Assembly: GCF_014288115.1 (NCBI RefSeq)
Contig: NZ_JACOOK010000003.1
Span: 434,001 to 498,000, forward strand
Source of the DNA: Alistipes_A hominis
GTDB lineage: Bacteria > Bacteroidota > Bacteroidia > Bacteroidales > Rikenellaceae
Direction: 5' to 3'
Length of the DNA stretch: 64,000 bases
The notes under the pieces are model-generated. The model saw nothing but the letters and a program-made list of their open reading frames with translations. It was not told the DNA's origin and did no database searches. Below, piece after piece: positions 52,792 to 61,155 of this stretch (position 1 is the first letter of the stretch; each line of letters begins with the position of its first letter). The position numbers and the translations under genes are program-made.

Positions 52792-53402
52792 TGAGCGTTT
52801 CGTTGAAAATAGCCGTAGCCGAGTCTTCGCAAATTATCCGCAGCGGTCTTCTTGCGGTGCTGAAACGGCTACCCGGACTGAATGTGAGCGTCGTGGAGAT
52901 CGCCGATCCCGAACAACTGGTCAAGTCGCTTTGCTGGCAGAAGCCCGACATCCTGATCGTGAATCCGGCGTTGCCGGGGCTTTTTTCGTTGCAGCGCATC
53001 CGGCACGAATCGGGGTGCGAGACGATGAAATGCGTGGCCCTGCAATGTGCGCTGGCCGACGCCCTGTCGCTGAGGATCTACGACGAGACGATCTCCCTGT
53101 ACGATACGGCCGAACAGATCCGGCTCAAACTGTCCCGTCTCGCCAACCGGGACGAAAAACCCGAATCCCGGCGCGACTTGCTGAGTCCGCGGGAAAAAGA
53201 CGTTGTGGTCTGCGTGGTGAAGGGGATGACCAACAAGCAGATCGCCGAGCGGCTGTGCCTGTCGGCGCATACCGTGATTACCCACCGCCGCAACATCGCC
53301 GGCAAATTGCAGATACACAGTCCGGCCGGGTTGACCATCTATGCGATCGTCAACAAGCTGGTCGAACTCGACGAGATCGGAGAGACCGTCGCGGCCGGGT
53401 AA
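52788..53402 (+). CDS. LuxR-family regulator with degenerate receiver domain
   Basis: A 204-residue protein with receiver-like N-terminus and a C-terminal LuxR/NarL helix-turn-helix (LLSPREKDVVVCVVKGMTNKQIAERLCLSAHTVITHRRNIAGKL, about 132-175). In the receiver the acidic pair is replaced (VAESS) and the phospho-acceptor aspartate is asparagine (ILIVNPALPG), so classical phosphorylation is unlikely. It is translationally coupled to the hemerythrin-like gene (ATGA overlap). It could sense the state of its partner or a small molecule. Confidence 0.85.
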   Translation: MMSVSLKIAVAESSQIIRSGLLAVLKRLPGLNVSVVEIADPEQLVKSLCWQKPDILIVNPALPGLFSLQRIRHESGCETMKCVALQCALADALSLRIYDETISLYDTAEQIRLKLSRLANRDEKPESRRDLLSPREKDVVVCVVKGMTNKQIAERLCLSAHTVITHRRNIAGKLQIHSPAGLTIYAIVNKLVELDEIGETVAAG

Positions 53403-53524
53403 TTCCCCGCCGCCCGGAATCGCCGTTTCGTCCGGATCGTTCCGATTTTTCGTTTTGTTTTTGCTTTCACCGAAAAATTGGTGAAATATTTGCGGAGTGA
53501 TCCGCAATATCCATTCTTAGAGCT

Positions 53525-54556
53525 ATGACAGACGGAACGATAGGGAAAAACAACGCTTTTTTCCGGCAACTGCTTTATATCGGCATCCTGATTACGATCG
53601 GGCTGGTAATTTTCACACAACTCCAATTTTTCGTAGGATCGTTCCTCGGGGCGATCACGATGTACGTCGTGTTGCGGACGGTGCTGTTCCGGTTGACCGA
53701 GCGCTGGAACTGGAAGCCCTGGGTCGCCTCTCTGATGCTGGTGTTGGCTACGACGCTGCTGCTGTCCGGGCTGGGATTTCTGATTTTCGAGGTGATCGCC
53801 TCCGAGATCCCGAACGTGGACACCTCGAAAATCGTCGACGTTTTCAACGAACTGCTCCGGCGGGCGAACCATCTGCTGGGCTTTGCGATCGTGCCGGAAA
53901 ATATCATCAAAGGTTCCGGAGGGACGATCACGAAAATGGCCTCGATGCTGCTCAATACGACTTACAGTTTCGCAGCGAACGTGTTCATGATGCTCGTGAT
54001 CCTTTATTTCATGCTGCTGCACGCTCGGACTATGGAACGAAGCGCGAACCGCTACCTGCCGTTCCGCGGTCATAGCCAGCAGGTGATTCGCAGCGAAGTC
54101 AAGAGCATTATTTTCAGCAATGCCGTCGGCATTCCGCTGGTCATGTTCGCGCAGGCGGCGGCCTCCTTTCTGGTCTATTGGGCGCTGGGCGTCAACAATG
54201 CGGTCTTCTGGGCCTTCGTGACGGCCGTCTGCGGGTTGATACCGATGGTCGGCACCGCGATCGTCACCGTGCCGATGGGCGTTTATATGATTTTCGACGA
54301 CAGCGTCTGGATGGGGATCATCATGATCGCGTGCGGCATACTGATCGTGGCCAACGTAGACAACCTGTGCCGGATCATCCTGATGAAGAAGATCTCCAAT
54401 ACCCACCCGCTGATCGTGATTTTCGGGGTGATCCTCGGGATTCCGCTTTTCGGCTTCTGGGGGATTATTTTCGGGCCGCTGCTGATCTCCGCCTTCCTGC
54501 TGTTGATTCGGATCTATTACAAGGAATACCGGTTGCTGCCGCCGTCGGAATCCTGA
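53525..54556 (+). CDS. AI-2E family transporter
   Basis: A 343-residue polytopic membrane protein of the AI-2E/PerM family. The family text is seen in VMFAQAAASFLVYWALGVNNAVFWAFVTAVCGLIPMVGTAIVTVPMG and the end LIVIFGVILGIPLFGFWGIIFGPLLISAFLLLIRIY. About seven to eight hydrophobic helices are present. Members export quorum signals, or in others act as ion-coupled antiporters; the substrate here is unknown. It stands alone between the LuxR gene and the convergent AsmA-like gene. Confidence 0.9.
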   Translation: MTDGTIGKNNAFFRQLLYIGILITIGLVIFTQLQFFVGSFLGAITMYVVLRTVLFRLTERWNWKPWVASLMLVLATTLLLSGLGFLIFEVIASEIPNVDTSKIVDVFNELLRRANHLLGFAIVPENIIKGSGGTITKMASMLLNTTYSFAANVFMMLVILYFMLLHARTMERSANRYLPFRGHSQQVIRSEVKSIIFSNAVGIPLVMFAQAAASFLVYWALGVNNAVFWAFVTAVCGLIPMVGTAIVTVPMGVYMIFDDSVWMGIIMIACGILIVANVDNLCRIILMKKISNTHPLIVIFGVILGIPLFGFWGIIFGPLLISAFLLLIRIYYKEYRLLPPSES

Positions 54557-54572
54557 ACCGGCGGACGGCCGC

Positions 54573-56237
54573 TTATCGCCGGTCGTCCCGGTGGCGGTGT
54601 CTTTTGACGACCGTTCCGTGTCCGACGACCGTCTGTTTGATACCCGGCATCAGCGACTTCCACAGGTAGTTGAACTGCGAGCGGTAGGGATCCCGTTCGG
54701 TCGCGCCTTCGCCGGTGCGGGTCACTCCGTCTTCCGGATTGCCGGTGCGGATCAACAGGTCGTCTACGATGGCCGAAAGCAACCGGCGGGCCTTGGGCCC
54801 GTCTTTCTCCTGTTTCATTAGCGAGACGTTCAGGCTGTCGTACAGCAGTAGTAATTGTACGTCGGCTTGGCGAGAGTCTCCTGCGATGCGGAAATTCATT
54901 CCGTCGATTCGCCCCGTATTGATTCGCGCGTTCACCAGCGGTTCGATCGCCCGGTTCATCGCCTGTAGTTCCATCGGGCCGAGCTTTCCGTCCACTTCGA
55001 AACGGTCGTCCAGCGAATCGGCCGGCAGCAGGAAGGTCGCCTGTAAGACTCCCCGGTTCATCAGTCGCCCGCTGGCTTTCAGGGTGATGCGCGGATGTTC
55101 CGGCGAGGCGGCGTTGGCGAGTCCGTACAGGTCGCCTCTCAGACTGTCGAAGGTGACGGTACCCGGAACGGTTCCCGTCGCCGACAGTTCTTCGTACACG
55201 GCGCGAATGTCGCTGAAACTTATTCTACGAACTTCCACTCCGAAAGAGAGTTTTTGCAGGGATTGGTAAAAGAGCGGTTTGATGCGCTGTTTTTGCGGGA
55301 TCTGTCGGTTCTTGAAGCTGCCGATTTCCACGTTGCCGATCCATACGCTGTCGATTTTCAGCTTTTTGTTCCGCGCGATCTCGGGATAGTCCACTCCCGT
55401 GCACGCGATCCGGCCTGCGACGACCTGCGTCCAGTCCGGATGGCCTGCTACCAGCGAGGCGAATTCGCTTTTCGGGTATTGCGGCAACAGGCGGACGCCC
55501 GCTACCGAGCATTCGCCTTTGCGGGTGTCGATTATCAGCGTATCGGCCTGCAACGCGACCGCTCCTTCGTCGAGCTGATAGTTTACCGATTCGACGGAAG
55601 TGCGGATGCCGTTGTCGAGCCATCCGCTGTCGTTCGCATTCCCGGCGTTCAGGCGGAAATCGTCGGTTTGTATGGAGAGTCCCCGCAACGTATGGCATGT
55701 CTGCCGTCCGTTCCGGATCTCGCAGTACGTTACCGAGCCGTCCGCGATCCGGAGCCGGCCGATGCCGATCGTCCGGACGGTCTGTCCGGATGCCCGTTGC
55801 AGCGAGTCGACCGGTGGAACCGAGTCGCTGAAGTTGCGGACGATGTCGACGTGCGGTGCCGACACTTCGATTTCGGCGATCGTCGGCGTCCGGTCTCCGT
55901 CTTGTTGCGTCAGGCGGATTCCGCCGATCGAAAGCTGTGCTGCGGTGAGCCGGAACATCCGCAGGCCGGGATGTCGTTTTGCGAGCAGCAAGCTGTCGGT
56001 CGTCAGGACGATGCCTTTGAGCCGCATCGACCGGCCGACCGGATTGAAACGCACCCGGTCGATGCTGATCCGGCACATTCCGCCGGTCTGCTCGGCGACC
56101 TCTTTTTCGATCTTTTGCCGGACGATCCGGCCGATCCAGAGGTTTGCGCCCGCAAGCAGCAGCAGGACGGCGACGACGACGATCCCCGCCGTCCGGACGA
56201 TTTTTCTGAAACGCGGTTTTCTTTCGGTAGTTTCCAT
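54573..56237 (-). CDS. AsmA-like membrane-anchored protein
   Basis: A 554-residue protein starting at METTERKPRFRK, with a membrane anchor at about 15-37 (TAGIVVVAVLLLLAGANLWI) and the rest extracytoplasmic. In-frame Met codons at 56249 and 56267 are possible alternative starts. The beta-rich segments with IGRIVRQKIEKEVAEQTGG and VRFNPVGRSMRLKGIVLTTDSLL near the N-terminus are typical of AsmA/DUF748-type bridge proteins between inner and outer membrane. A lipid-transfer role is family-level inference. It is convergent with the AI-2E gene. Confidence 0.55.
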   Translation of the reverse strand: METTERKPRFRKIVRTAGIVVVAVLLLLAGANLWIGRIVRQKIEKEVAEQTGGMCRISIDRVRFNPVGRSMRLKGIVLTTDSLLLAKRHPGLRMFRLTAAQLSIGGIRLTQQDGDRTPTIAEIEVSAPHVDIVRNFSDSVPPVDSLQRASGQTVRTIGIGRLRIADGSVTYCEIRNGRQTCHTLRGLSIQTDDFRLNAGNANDSGWLDNGIRTSVESVNYQLDEGAVALQADTLIIDTRKGECSVAGVRLLPQYPKSEFASLVAGHPDWTQVVAGRIACTGVDYPEIARNKKLKIDSVWIGNVEIGSFKNRQIPQKQRIKPLFYQSLQKLSFGVEVRRISFSDIRAVYEELSATGTVPGTVTFDSLRGDLYGLANAASPEHPRITLKASGRLMNRGVLQATFLLPADSLDDRFEVDGKLGPMELQAMNRAIEPLVNARINTGRIDGMNFRIAGDSRQADVQLLLLYDSLNVSLMKQEKDGPKARRLLSAIVDDLLIRTGNPEDGVTRTGEGATERDPYRSQFNYLWKSLMPGIKQTVVGHGTVVKRHRHRDDRR

Positions 56238-56341
56238 AATTCTGTGCATTTTACGAATAAAATGCATAGCTTGCAAATTCCTGTCCAAATCGCCGGTCGA
56301 TGGATGAGATATTCGACGATGCGGATTATCTGCCGAAGATT

Positions 56342-56614
56342 TTATTCTCCGGTTCTCCCGCTCCGGTGCCCGTAACTGAAATAGAAATCTTTGAGTTCGT
56401 TGCGGGTCGCCCGCCTGACGGATACGTATTCGGGAGGGACGCAGGCGTCCCTGTAAAATCGGGTCAATCCGTCGGTCATGACCTCCAGAACGACGTTCCC
56501 GTTTTCGAGTTTGTCGAAAATTCCCCACAGGCAGCGGTCCGGGTCGTGGTGCCGGGGATCGAGGGAGAAAAGATACAGCTCTCCCGGAACGAAATGGAAA
56601 TCCTGGATCGCCAT
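56342..56614 (-). CDS. Small hypothetical protein (90 aa)
   Basis: I do not recognise a family. The 90-residue sequence reads as a genuine soluble protein: FVPGELYLFSLDPRH at the start, CLWGIFDKLENGNVVLEVMTDGLTRFYRD in the middle and a charged tail. It is 18 nt downstream of the next small gene on the same strand, which suggests a two-gene unit. The opposite strand also has an open frame, but its composition is not protein-like. Confidence 0.6.
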   Translation of the reverse strand: MAIQDFHFVPGELYLFSLDPRHHDPDRCLWGIFDKLENGNVVLEVMTDGLTRFYRDACVPPEYVSVRRATRNELKDFYFSYGHRSGRTGE

Positions 56615-56632
56615 AGCCGCTGTCGGTCGGTT

Positions 56633-56839
56633 TTATTCCTGTTCGACCAGAAGTTCTTCGAGACAACTGGTGTCCACGCGCATGTAACGCAGGAACGTAT
56701 CGTAGTTGAAGCCGTATTTAGGAAATACGTGTTTCAGCCAAACCTGTTTGTAACATTTGTCGTGCCGTCCCGGTTCGTAAAATTGTGCTGCAAAGTCCTG
56801 GATTTCTTTTGCTCTGATTAAATAACTGATAGAATGCAT
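56633..56839 (-). CDS. Small hypothetical protein (68 aa)
   Basis: A 68-residue basic/aromatic protein (SISYLIRAKEIQDFAAQFYEPGRHDKCYKQVWLKHVF) with a DNA-associated look, perhaps a helical DNA-binding fold. I recognise similar small unknown proteins in Bacteroidota, without function. It begins a two-gene unit with the 90-residue protein. Confidence 0.6.
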   Translation of the reverse strand: MHSISYLIRAKEIQDFAAQFYEPGRHDKCYKQVWLKHVFPKYGFNYDTFLRYMRVDTSCLEELLVEQE

Positions 56840-57280
56840 ACATATCGATAATTGGTCGGATCGGTTTCGGTCCGAATTTCTTAAGTATTTGGATCTAAAT
56901 GAAAAATAATAGTGAAAGTGACTAAAATTTTTAGCGCTGTACGGTGTCGGGGATACTGCATTCGGTCCGGGATAAATGAGTTTTCTGTCGGTCGGGACCG
57001 TTCTTTCGGAACGGGGCCGTGACGGTTTCCGTTTCTAAAATAGCATGTTATGCGGCGAGGGTATTTCCCGGAGACGGGAGTAAACAGCGTCCGGATAAAA
57101 TACAAATATCCGTACAATTTGATTATATTTGTACAAAATGCTTTGGTACGGCGGAATTGCGAGATGTCCGGGCGGTTTGGAAAACGGGTATGGCGGTAAT
57201 GATCGTTTCTGTACGGTGCCGTATTCGAGATTTGTGGATAATTGATTTGCAGCGAGTTGAGTGATTGTAAGATCGGACGT
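56840..57280. other. Intergenic stretch with an inverted repeat and -7 element
   Basis: About 440 nt with no convincing gene. TACAAATAT (57101-57109) and ATATTTGTA (57126-57134) form a perfect 9-bp inverted repeat with a 16-nt spacer. It contains TATATTTG (57124-57131), a perfect -7 element on the plus strand for the YgbA_NO gene. A regulator site overlapping the promoter is a reasonable reading. Confidence 0.45.
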
Positions 57281-57607
57281 ATGATTTTTCCGGGGGGGCG
57301 GATAAACTATGAGAAGCGGGTCGTCGAGCGGATGATCCGTTTTTACTGTATCCACCGGGAAGGGAACCGGGAGCTTTGTCCGGAGTGTCGGGAATTGCTC
57401 GCGTATGCTGTTGTCCGGTTGGATTGCTGTCGGTTCGGCGACAGGAAACCGGTTTGCAAGAAATGCCCCGTTCATTGCTACAAAATATCCATGCGGGAAC
57501 GGATGCGGTGCGTGATGCGTTATGCGGGTCCCCGCCTGCTGTGGTATCGTCCGCTCGATGCGTTTGGGCACTTGCTCTGCCGTCTGCGGCTTTTCGGCGG
57601 CCGGTAA
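57281..57607 (+). CDS. YgbA_NO family protein (nitrous-oxide-stimulated promoter protein)
   Basis: A 108-residue protein with many conserved cysteines: RVVERMIRFYCIHREG, ELCPECRELLAYAVVRLDCC, KPVCKKCPVHCYKISMRERMR and VMRYAGPRLLWYRPL. This series is diagnostic of the YgbA_NO family, whose E. coli member is induced by nitric oxide. Cysteines 33, 36, 49, 50, 59, 62 and 66 suggest an iron-sulfur cluster. ATG 57281 is chosen; a stop codon lies just before the only upstream alternative (TTG 57242). It is monocistronic. Confidence 0.85.
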   Translation: MIFPGGRINYEKRVVERMIRFYCIHREGNRELCPECRELLAYAVVRLDCCRFGDRKPVCKKCPVHCYKISMRERMRCVMRYAGPRLLWYRPLDAFGHLLCRLRLFGGR

Positions 57608-57707
57608 TTTTCCGGGTCGTAGCGGCTTTTCGTAAGGCGATGTCCTGCGGCGGGTATCCCGTTTTCGGAGATCGCGGGGGACGGTTTTCCGGAACGAACG
57701 GCATAAA

Positions 57708-57744
57708 GAACCGGCACCCAGCGATTTTTCGATGGATGCCGGTT
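57708..57744 (-). terminator. Terminator of gpmA-fbaB
   Basis: AACCGGCA (57709-57716) pairs with TGCCGGTT (57737-57744) around a 20-nt loop, and the minus strand continues into CTTTATG, a weak tail. It lies 42 nt past the fbaB stop. Confidence 0.55.
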
Positions 57745-57785
57745 TGAATTATTCAGCGGATTTGCCGGAACCTATTGCCGGTAGA

Positions 57786-58838
57786 TTATGCAATAGTGAT
57801 GCCGGGATCGAGGTAAACGTCCTGAATCGCGTGCAGCAACGCGATGCCCTCTTTCATCGGGCGTTGGAACGCTTTGCGTCCGCTGATCAGCCCCATGCCG
57901 CCGGCGCGTTTGTTGACGACGGCCGTAATGACGGCGTCTTTCAGATCGGATACGCCGTGCGATTCGCCGCCGGAGTTGATTAGTCCGACGCGGCCCATGT
58001 AACCGTTGGCCACCTGGTAGCGGCACAGGTCGATCGGATGGTCGGACGCTAACTCTGTGTACATTTTTTCGTTCGTTTTGCCGAAATGCAGCGCGGTGAA
58101 CCCGCCGTTGTTGGTCGGCAGTTTCTGTTTGACGATGTCGGCCTTGATCGTGACGCCCAGGTGATCGGCCTGCCCGGTCAGGTCGGCCGACGCGTGGTAA
58201 TCGGCGCCGTCTTTTTTAAAACTGCCGTTGCGCAGGTAACACCACAGGATCGTCGCCATACCCAGTTCGTGCGCCCGTTCGAAGGCTTCCGAAATTTCGA
58301 CCAACTGCCGTCGGCTCTGCTCCGAACCGAAATAGATTGTCGCGCCGACCGCGACGGCTCCCATGTTCCACGCCTCGTCGACCGATCCGAACAGCACTTG
58401 GTCGTACGTGTTCGGGTAGGTCAGCAACTCGTTGTGGTTCAGCTTGACGATGAACGGTATCTTATGCGCGTATTTGCGGGCCACTGCGCCGAGGTTGCCG
58501 AACGTCGAGGCTACGGCGTTGCAGCCCCCTTCGATTGCCAGTTTGACGATGTTTTCCGGATCGAAATAGACCGGGTTCGGAGCGAACGACGCGCCGGCCG
58601 TGTGTTCGATGTCCTGATCGACCGGCAGGATAGACACGTAGCCCGTGCCGGCCAGCCGGCCGTGGCCGAGCAGCGTTTGCAGGCTGCACAGCGTGCGGAC
58701 GTTGCGGTCGGACGGAATCCATGTCCGGTCGACCGTGTCCGGCGACGGGATGTGGATCAGCGACTTGTCGATCGTCCGGCAAACGTGATTCAGGTAATAT
58801 TCGGTTTTGTCTCCCAATAAATTGATGATCTGGCTCAT
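57786..58838 (-). CDS. fbaB: Class I fructose-bisphosphate aldolase
   Basis: A 350-residue aldolase of the FbaB/DhnA type that forms a Schiff base. Characteristic text: RLAGTGYVSILPVDQDIEHTAG, ASTFGNLGAVARKYAHKIPFIVKLNHNE, GAVAVGATIYFGSEQSRRQL and GVTIKADIVKQKLPTNNGG, with the active-site lysine in the last. It cleaves fructose-1,6-bisphosphate into the two triose phosphates. It is 19 nt downstream of gpmA, so both glycolytic genes share an operon. Confidence 0.95.
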   Translation of the reverse strand: MSQIINLLGDKTEYYLNHVCRTIDKSLIHIPSPDTVDRTWIPSDRNVRTLCSLQTLLGHGRLAGTGYVSILPVDQDIEHTAGASFAPNPVYFDPENIVKLAIEGGCNAVASTFGNLGAVARKYAHKIPFIVKLNHNELLTYPNTYDQVLFGSVDEAWNMGAVAVGATIYFGSEQSRRQLVEISEAFERAHELGMATILWCYLRNGSFKKDGADYHASADLTGQADHLGVTIKADIVKQKLPTNNGGFTALHFGKTNEKMYTELASDHPIDLCRYQVANGYMGRVGLINSGGESHGVSDLKDAVITAVVNKRAGGMGLISGRKAFQRPMKEGIALLHAIQDVYLDPGITIA

Positions 58839-58857
58839 ATTCTATAACGGTTTAAAT

Positions 58858-59607
58858 TTATTGTTGTTTTTTACCCTGGCGGGCGACGGCTTCCATCAGT
58901 TTGCGGATCTCTTCCGGGTCGCCGAGAAAATAATCCTTCGTAAGATTCAGCCGGTCGTCGAATTCGAAGACGTACGGTACGGCCGTCGGCAGGTTCAGGT
59001 TGACGATGTCGTCGTCCGAAATGCGCTTCAGATGCTTGATAATCCCCCGCAGACTGTTGCCGTGCGCGACGACCAGCAACTGGTCGGCCGTTTTCAGGTT
59101 CGGAAAGATCGCGCACTGCCAGTACGGCATGATCCGTTCGATCGTCTCTTTCAGGGATTCGGTGCGCGGCAGTTCCCCGTCCGGAACCAGCCGGTAGCGC
59201 GGGTCGAAACGCGGGTTGCGCGGATCGTCCTCGGCGAGCGGATCGGGTGCGATGTCGTAGCTGCGTCGCCAGACGAGCACCTGTTGGTCGCCATATTTGG
59301 CGGCTGTCTCGCTCTTGTTGAGTCCTTGCAGCATACCGTAATGCTTTTCGTTCAGCCGCCAGCTCTTTTCGACCGGGATCCAGTCTTGGTCGAGCTTGTC
59401 CAACACGCGGTCGAGCGTTTTGACGGCGCGTTTGAGGTACGAAGTATAGGCTTTGTCGAATGCGAAACCCTCTTTTTTCAGCAATTCGCCGGCCCTGTCG
59501 GCTTCGGCGATGCCTTTTTCGGTCAGGTCGACGTCCGTCCAGCCGGTAAAGCGGTTTTCCCGGTTCCAGGTGCTTTCTCCGTGTCGGAGCAAAACGATTT
59601 TTTTCAT
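58858..59607 (-). CDS. gpmA: 2,3-bisphosphoglycerate-dependent phosphoglycerate mutase
   Basis: A 249-residue mutase; the start at 59607 (MKKIVLLRHG) is the family one, and longer upstream sequence is not protein-like. The phosphohistidine is H9 in LLRHGESTWNRENRFTGWTDVDL; the second histidine lies in VVAHGNSLRGIIKHL and the flexible tail is GKKQQ-like. It interconverts 3- and 2-phosphoglycerate in glycolysis. It is the upstream gene of the gpmA-fbaB pair. The interval 59608-59856 upstream shows nothing definite. Confidence 0.95.
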   Translation of the reverse strand: MKKIVLLRHGESTWNRENRFTGWTDVDLTEKGIAEADRAGELLKKEGFAFDKAYTSYLKRAVKTLDRVLDKLDQDWIPVEKSWRLNEKHYGMLQGLNKSETAAKYGDQQVLVWRRSYDIAPDPLAEDDPRNPRFDPRYRLVPDGELPRTESLKETIERIMPYWQCAIFPNLKTADQLLVVAHGNSLRGIIKHLKRISDDDIVNLNLPTAVPYVFEFDDRLNLTKDYFLGDPEEIRKLMEAVARQGKKQQ

Positions 59608-59856
59608 AGTCTTATGCGGTTTGATTTTCCATGTCGGACGCGGTTGCAGGCTGGCGTTCCGTGCCCGTGCGGCGGATGCGCGGCTCTCCGTCGCCGCGAC
59701 GCTCCGGATATCGGTTCTGTGCAAATAGTGTGCAATAACCTGCGGCCCCGTTGTTTTAAGGAGTAAAAAAAGTAAAATCGTCCGTTTAAAGCAATACCCG
59801 GAGGTAGGTATTGTTGCCGGCGAGGGAGAACGATAGGGTAGGTGCGCGCGGGCGGA

Positions 59857-60573
59857 TCAGCCTTCCCGGATGTCGGCGAACCAGTAGGCGTAGTTTTTTA
59901 CCGTGCCGTCGTCCAGTTTGACCGGGTACCTGCGCTGCAACGGTTCGCCGAGCGCGAACTGCACGGGCGTGCGGAACGGACCGCCGGCGTAGCAAAATGT
60001 GTGGTACTCGCCGTTTTCGCCGCATACGTCGACGCCGTCGGGCAGGTCCCGTACGAACGTTTCGTCGATTCGCCGCCCGATGAAGTCGCGGCCGAGCCGG
60101 TCGGCGGTCGTCGTGACGATCACGGTTTGCAGGCCCGAGGCGAGAAATTCCCGCATGATTTCCGCGGAAGATTTGCCCCACAGCGGTTCGACGACCGTGA
60201 TGCCGTAGGGCGACAGTTGCTTTTCGCGGTAGGAGCGCACGTCGTGCAGGAAAATATCTCCGAAAATGAAACGATCGGCGCCCGTATCCCTGAAGTGTCC
60301 GACCGCCGCCGCCATCGCCTCTTCGTAGTTCTCCATCGTGCCGTCCGGCGCGAGGTCTATCGTGTAGAGCGGCAGGCCGATGCTGTCGGCCTGCCGACGA
60401 AGCAGTCCGACGGGGATGCCGTGCATCGACGAGCGCGCGTTGTCGCGGTTCACGGTCGTCAGCAGCGATACGATTTCGTAGGCTTCGCTCTGCTGCGCCT
60501 TGTACAGCGCCAGCGCGGAATCTTTTCCTCCGCTCCAGTTGAAAACGGCTTTTTCGCGCTTCCCGCTTACCAT
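59857..60573 (-). CDS. Dph6-like ATP pyrophosphatase (diphthine-ammonia ligase family)
   Basis: A 238-residue PP-loop enzyme; the start at 60573 (MVSGKREKAV) follows the family layout. The PP-loop is FNWSGGKDSALAL (SGGKDS at 14-19), and the Dph6/ATP_bind_4 hallmark GENGEYHTFCYAGGPF follows late in the sequence. The eukaryotic and archaeal members amidate diphthine on elongation factor 2, but bacteria lack diphthamide, so the substrate here must be different. It overlaps the upstream DUF2284 gene by 7 nt, which implies coupled translation and a joint role. Confidence 0.85.
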   Translation of the reverse strand: MVSGKREKAVFNWSGGKDSALALYKAQQSEAYEIVSLLTTVNRDNARSSMHGIPVGLLRRQADSIGLPLYTIDLAPDGTMENYEEAMAAAVGHFRDTGADRFIFGDIFLHDVRSYREKQLSPYGITVVEPLWGKSSAEIMREFLASGLQTVIVTTTADRLGRDFIGRRIDETFVRDLPDGVDVCGENGEYHTFCYAGGPFRTPVQFALGEPLQRRYPVKLDDGTVKNYAYWFADIREG

Positions 60574-61154
60574 GATCCGTCGTTTGCGGGGCGGCTGGAG
60601 AAAAAGCCGCTGACCAGTGTGAAATATTCGGGCAGTCCGGACGATCCGGGTTCGCTCCACTTCAGTTCGATGCCCAGCAGTTCCGACGCGGTTTTCCCGA
60701 TGTCGAAACCGAGGGATTCCAGCGAAGGGCGTATCCGGTCGGGATAGCGGCACGGCCGGCCTTCGCTCCGGGCGCATGTCTCTTCCGGGCACAGGTGGCA
60801 GGTTCCGGCATAAAAAGCGCGGCTGCCCGGATATTTCCGTTCGAGTTCCAATAGCCGGGCGTCGAGCGTCCGCCGGACTTCGACGATCATCCGCTGTCCC
60901 GCCTGCCGGCCTTGTTCCGGCGTCGCGCATTCGGCGCGGGCGGACGGCTCGGGGATGATCCGTGTGCCTATGATCAACGCCGTGCGGTATCCGGACAGGT
61001 ATTCGTCCGCATCGAATCCGTGCGGCGGACAGGCCCAGCAGGCGCCGTAGCGGGAACATGCTTGGCAGAATACGATGAATTTTTCAGCGTTCCGGTAGCG
61101 GGCGACGTACTCCCCGGCCGGGATCGTCGCGGCGGTCTCTTCGGTTCGGTACAT
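60567..61154 (-). CDS. DUF2284 putative metal-binding protein
   Basis: A 195-residue cysteine-rich cytoplasmic protein. The conserved blocks are FCQACSRYGACWACPPHGFD (residues 29-48) and CHLCPEETCARSEGRPCRYPDRIRPSLESLGFD, together ten cysteines. They could hold an iron-sulfur cluster or another metal, and the second block resembles cobalamin- or corrinoid-associated proteins. The reading frame is tightly joined to the Dph6-like gene. A redox or metal-dependent modification is plausible, but nothing more precise can be said. Confidence 0.8.
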   Translation of the reverse strand: MYRTEETAATIPAGEYVARYRNAEKFIVFCQACSRYGACWACPPHGFDADEYLSGYRTALIIGTRIIPEPSARAECATPEQGRQAGQRMIVEVRRTLDARLLELERKYPGSRAFYAGTCHLCPEETCARSEGRPCRYPDRIRPSLESLGFDIGKTASELLGIELKWSEPGSSGLPEYFTLVSGFFSSRPANDGSW

Positions 61155-61155
61155 G

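Noticed and set aside
53339..54406. 355-codon minus-strand frame over the AI-2E gene
   Set aside because: Histidine- and aspartate-rich sequence with no domain, opposite a clear polytopic membrane protein.
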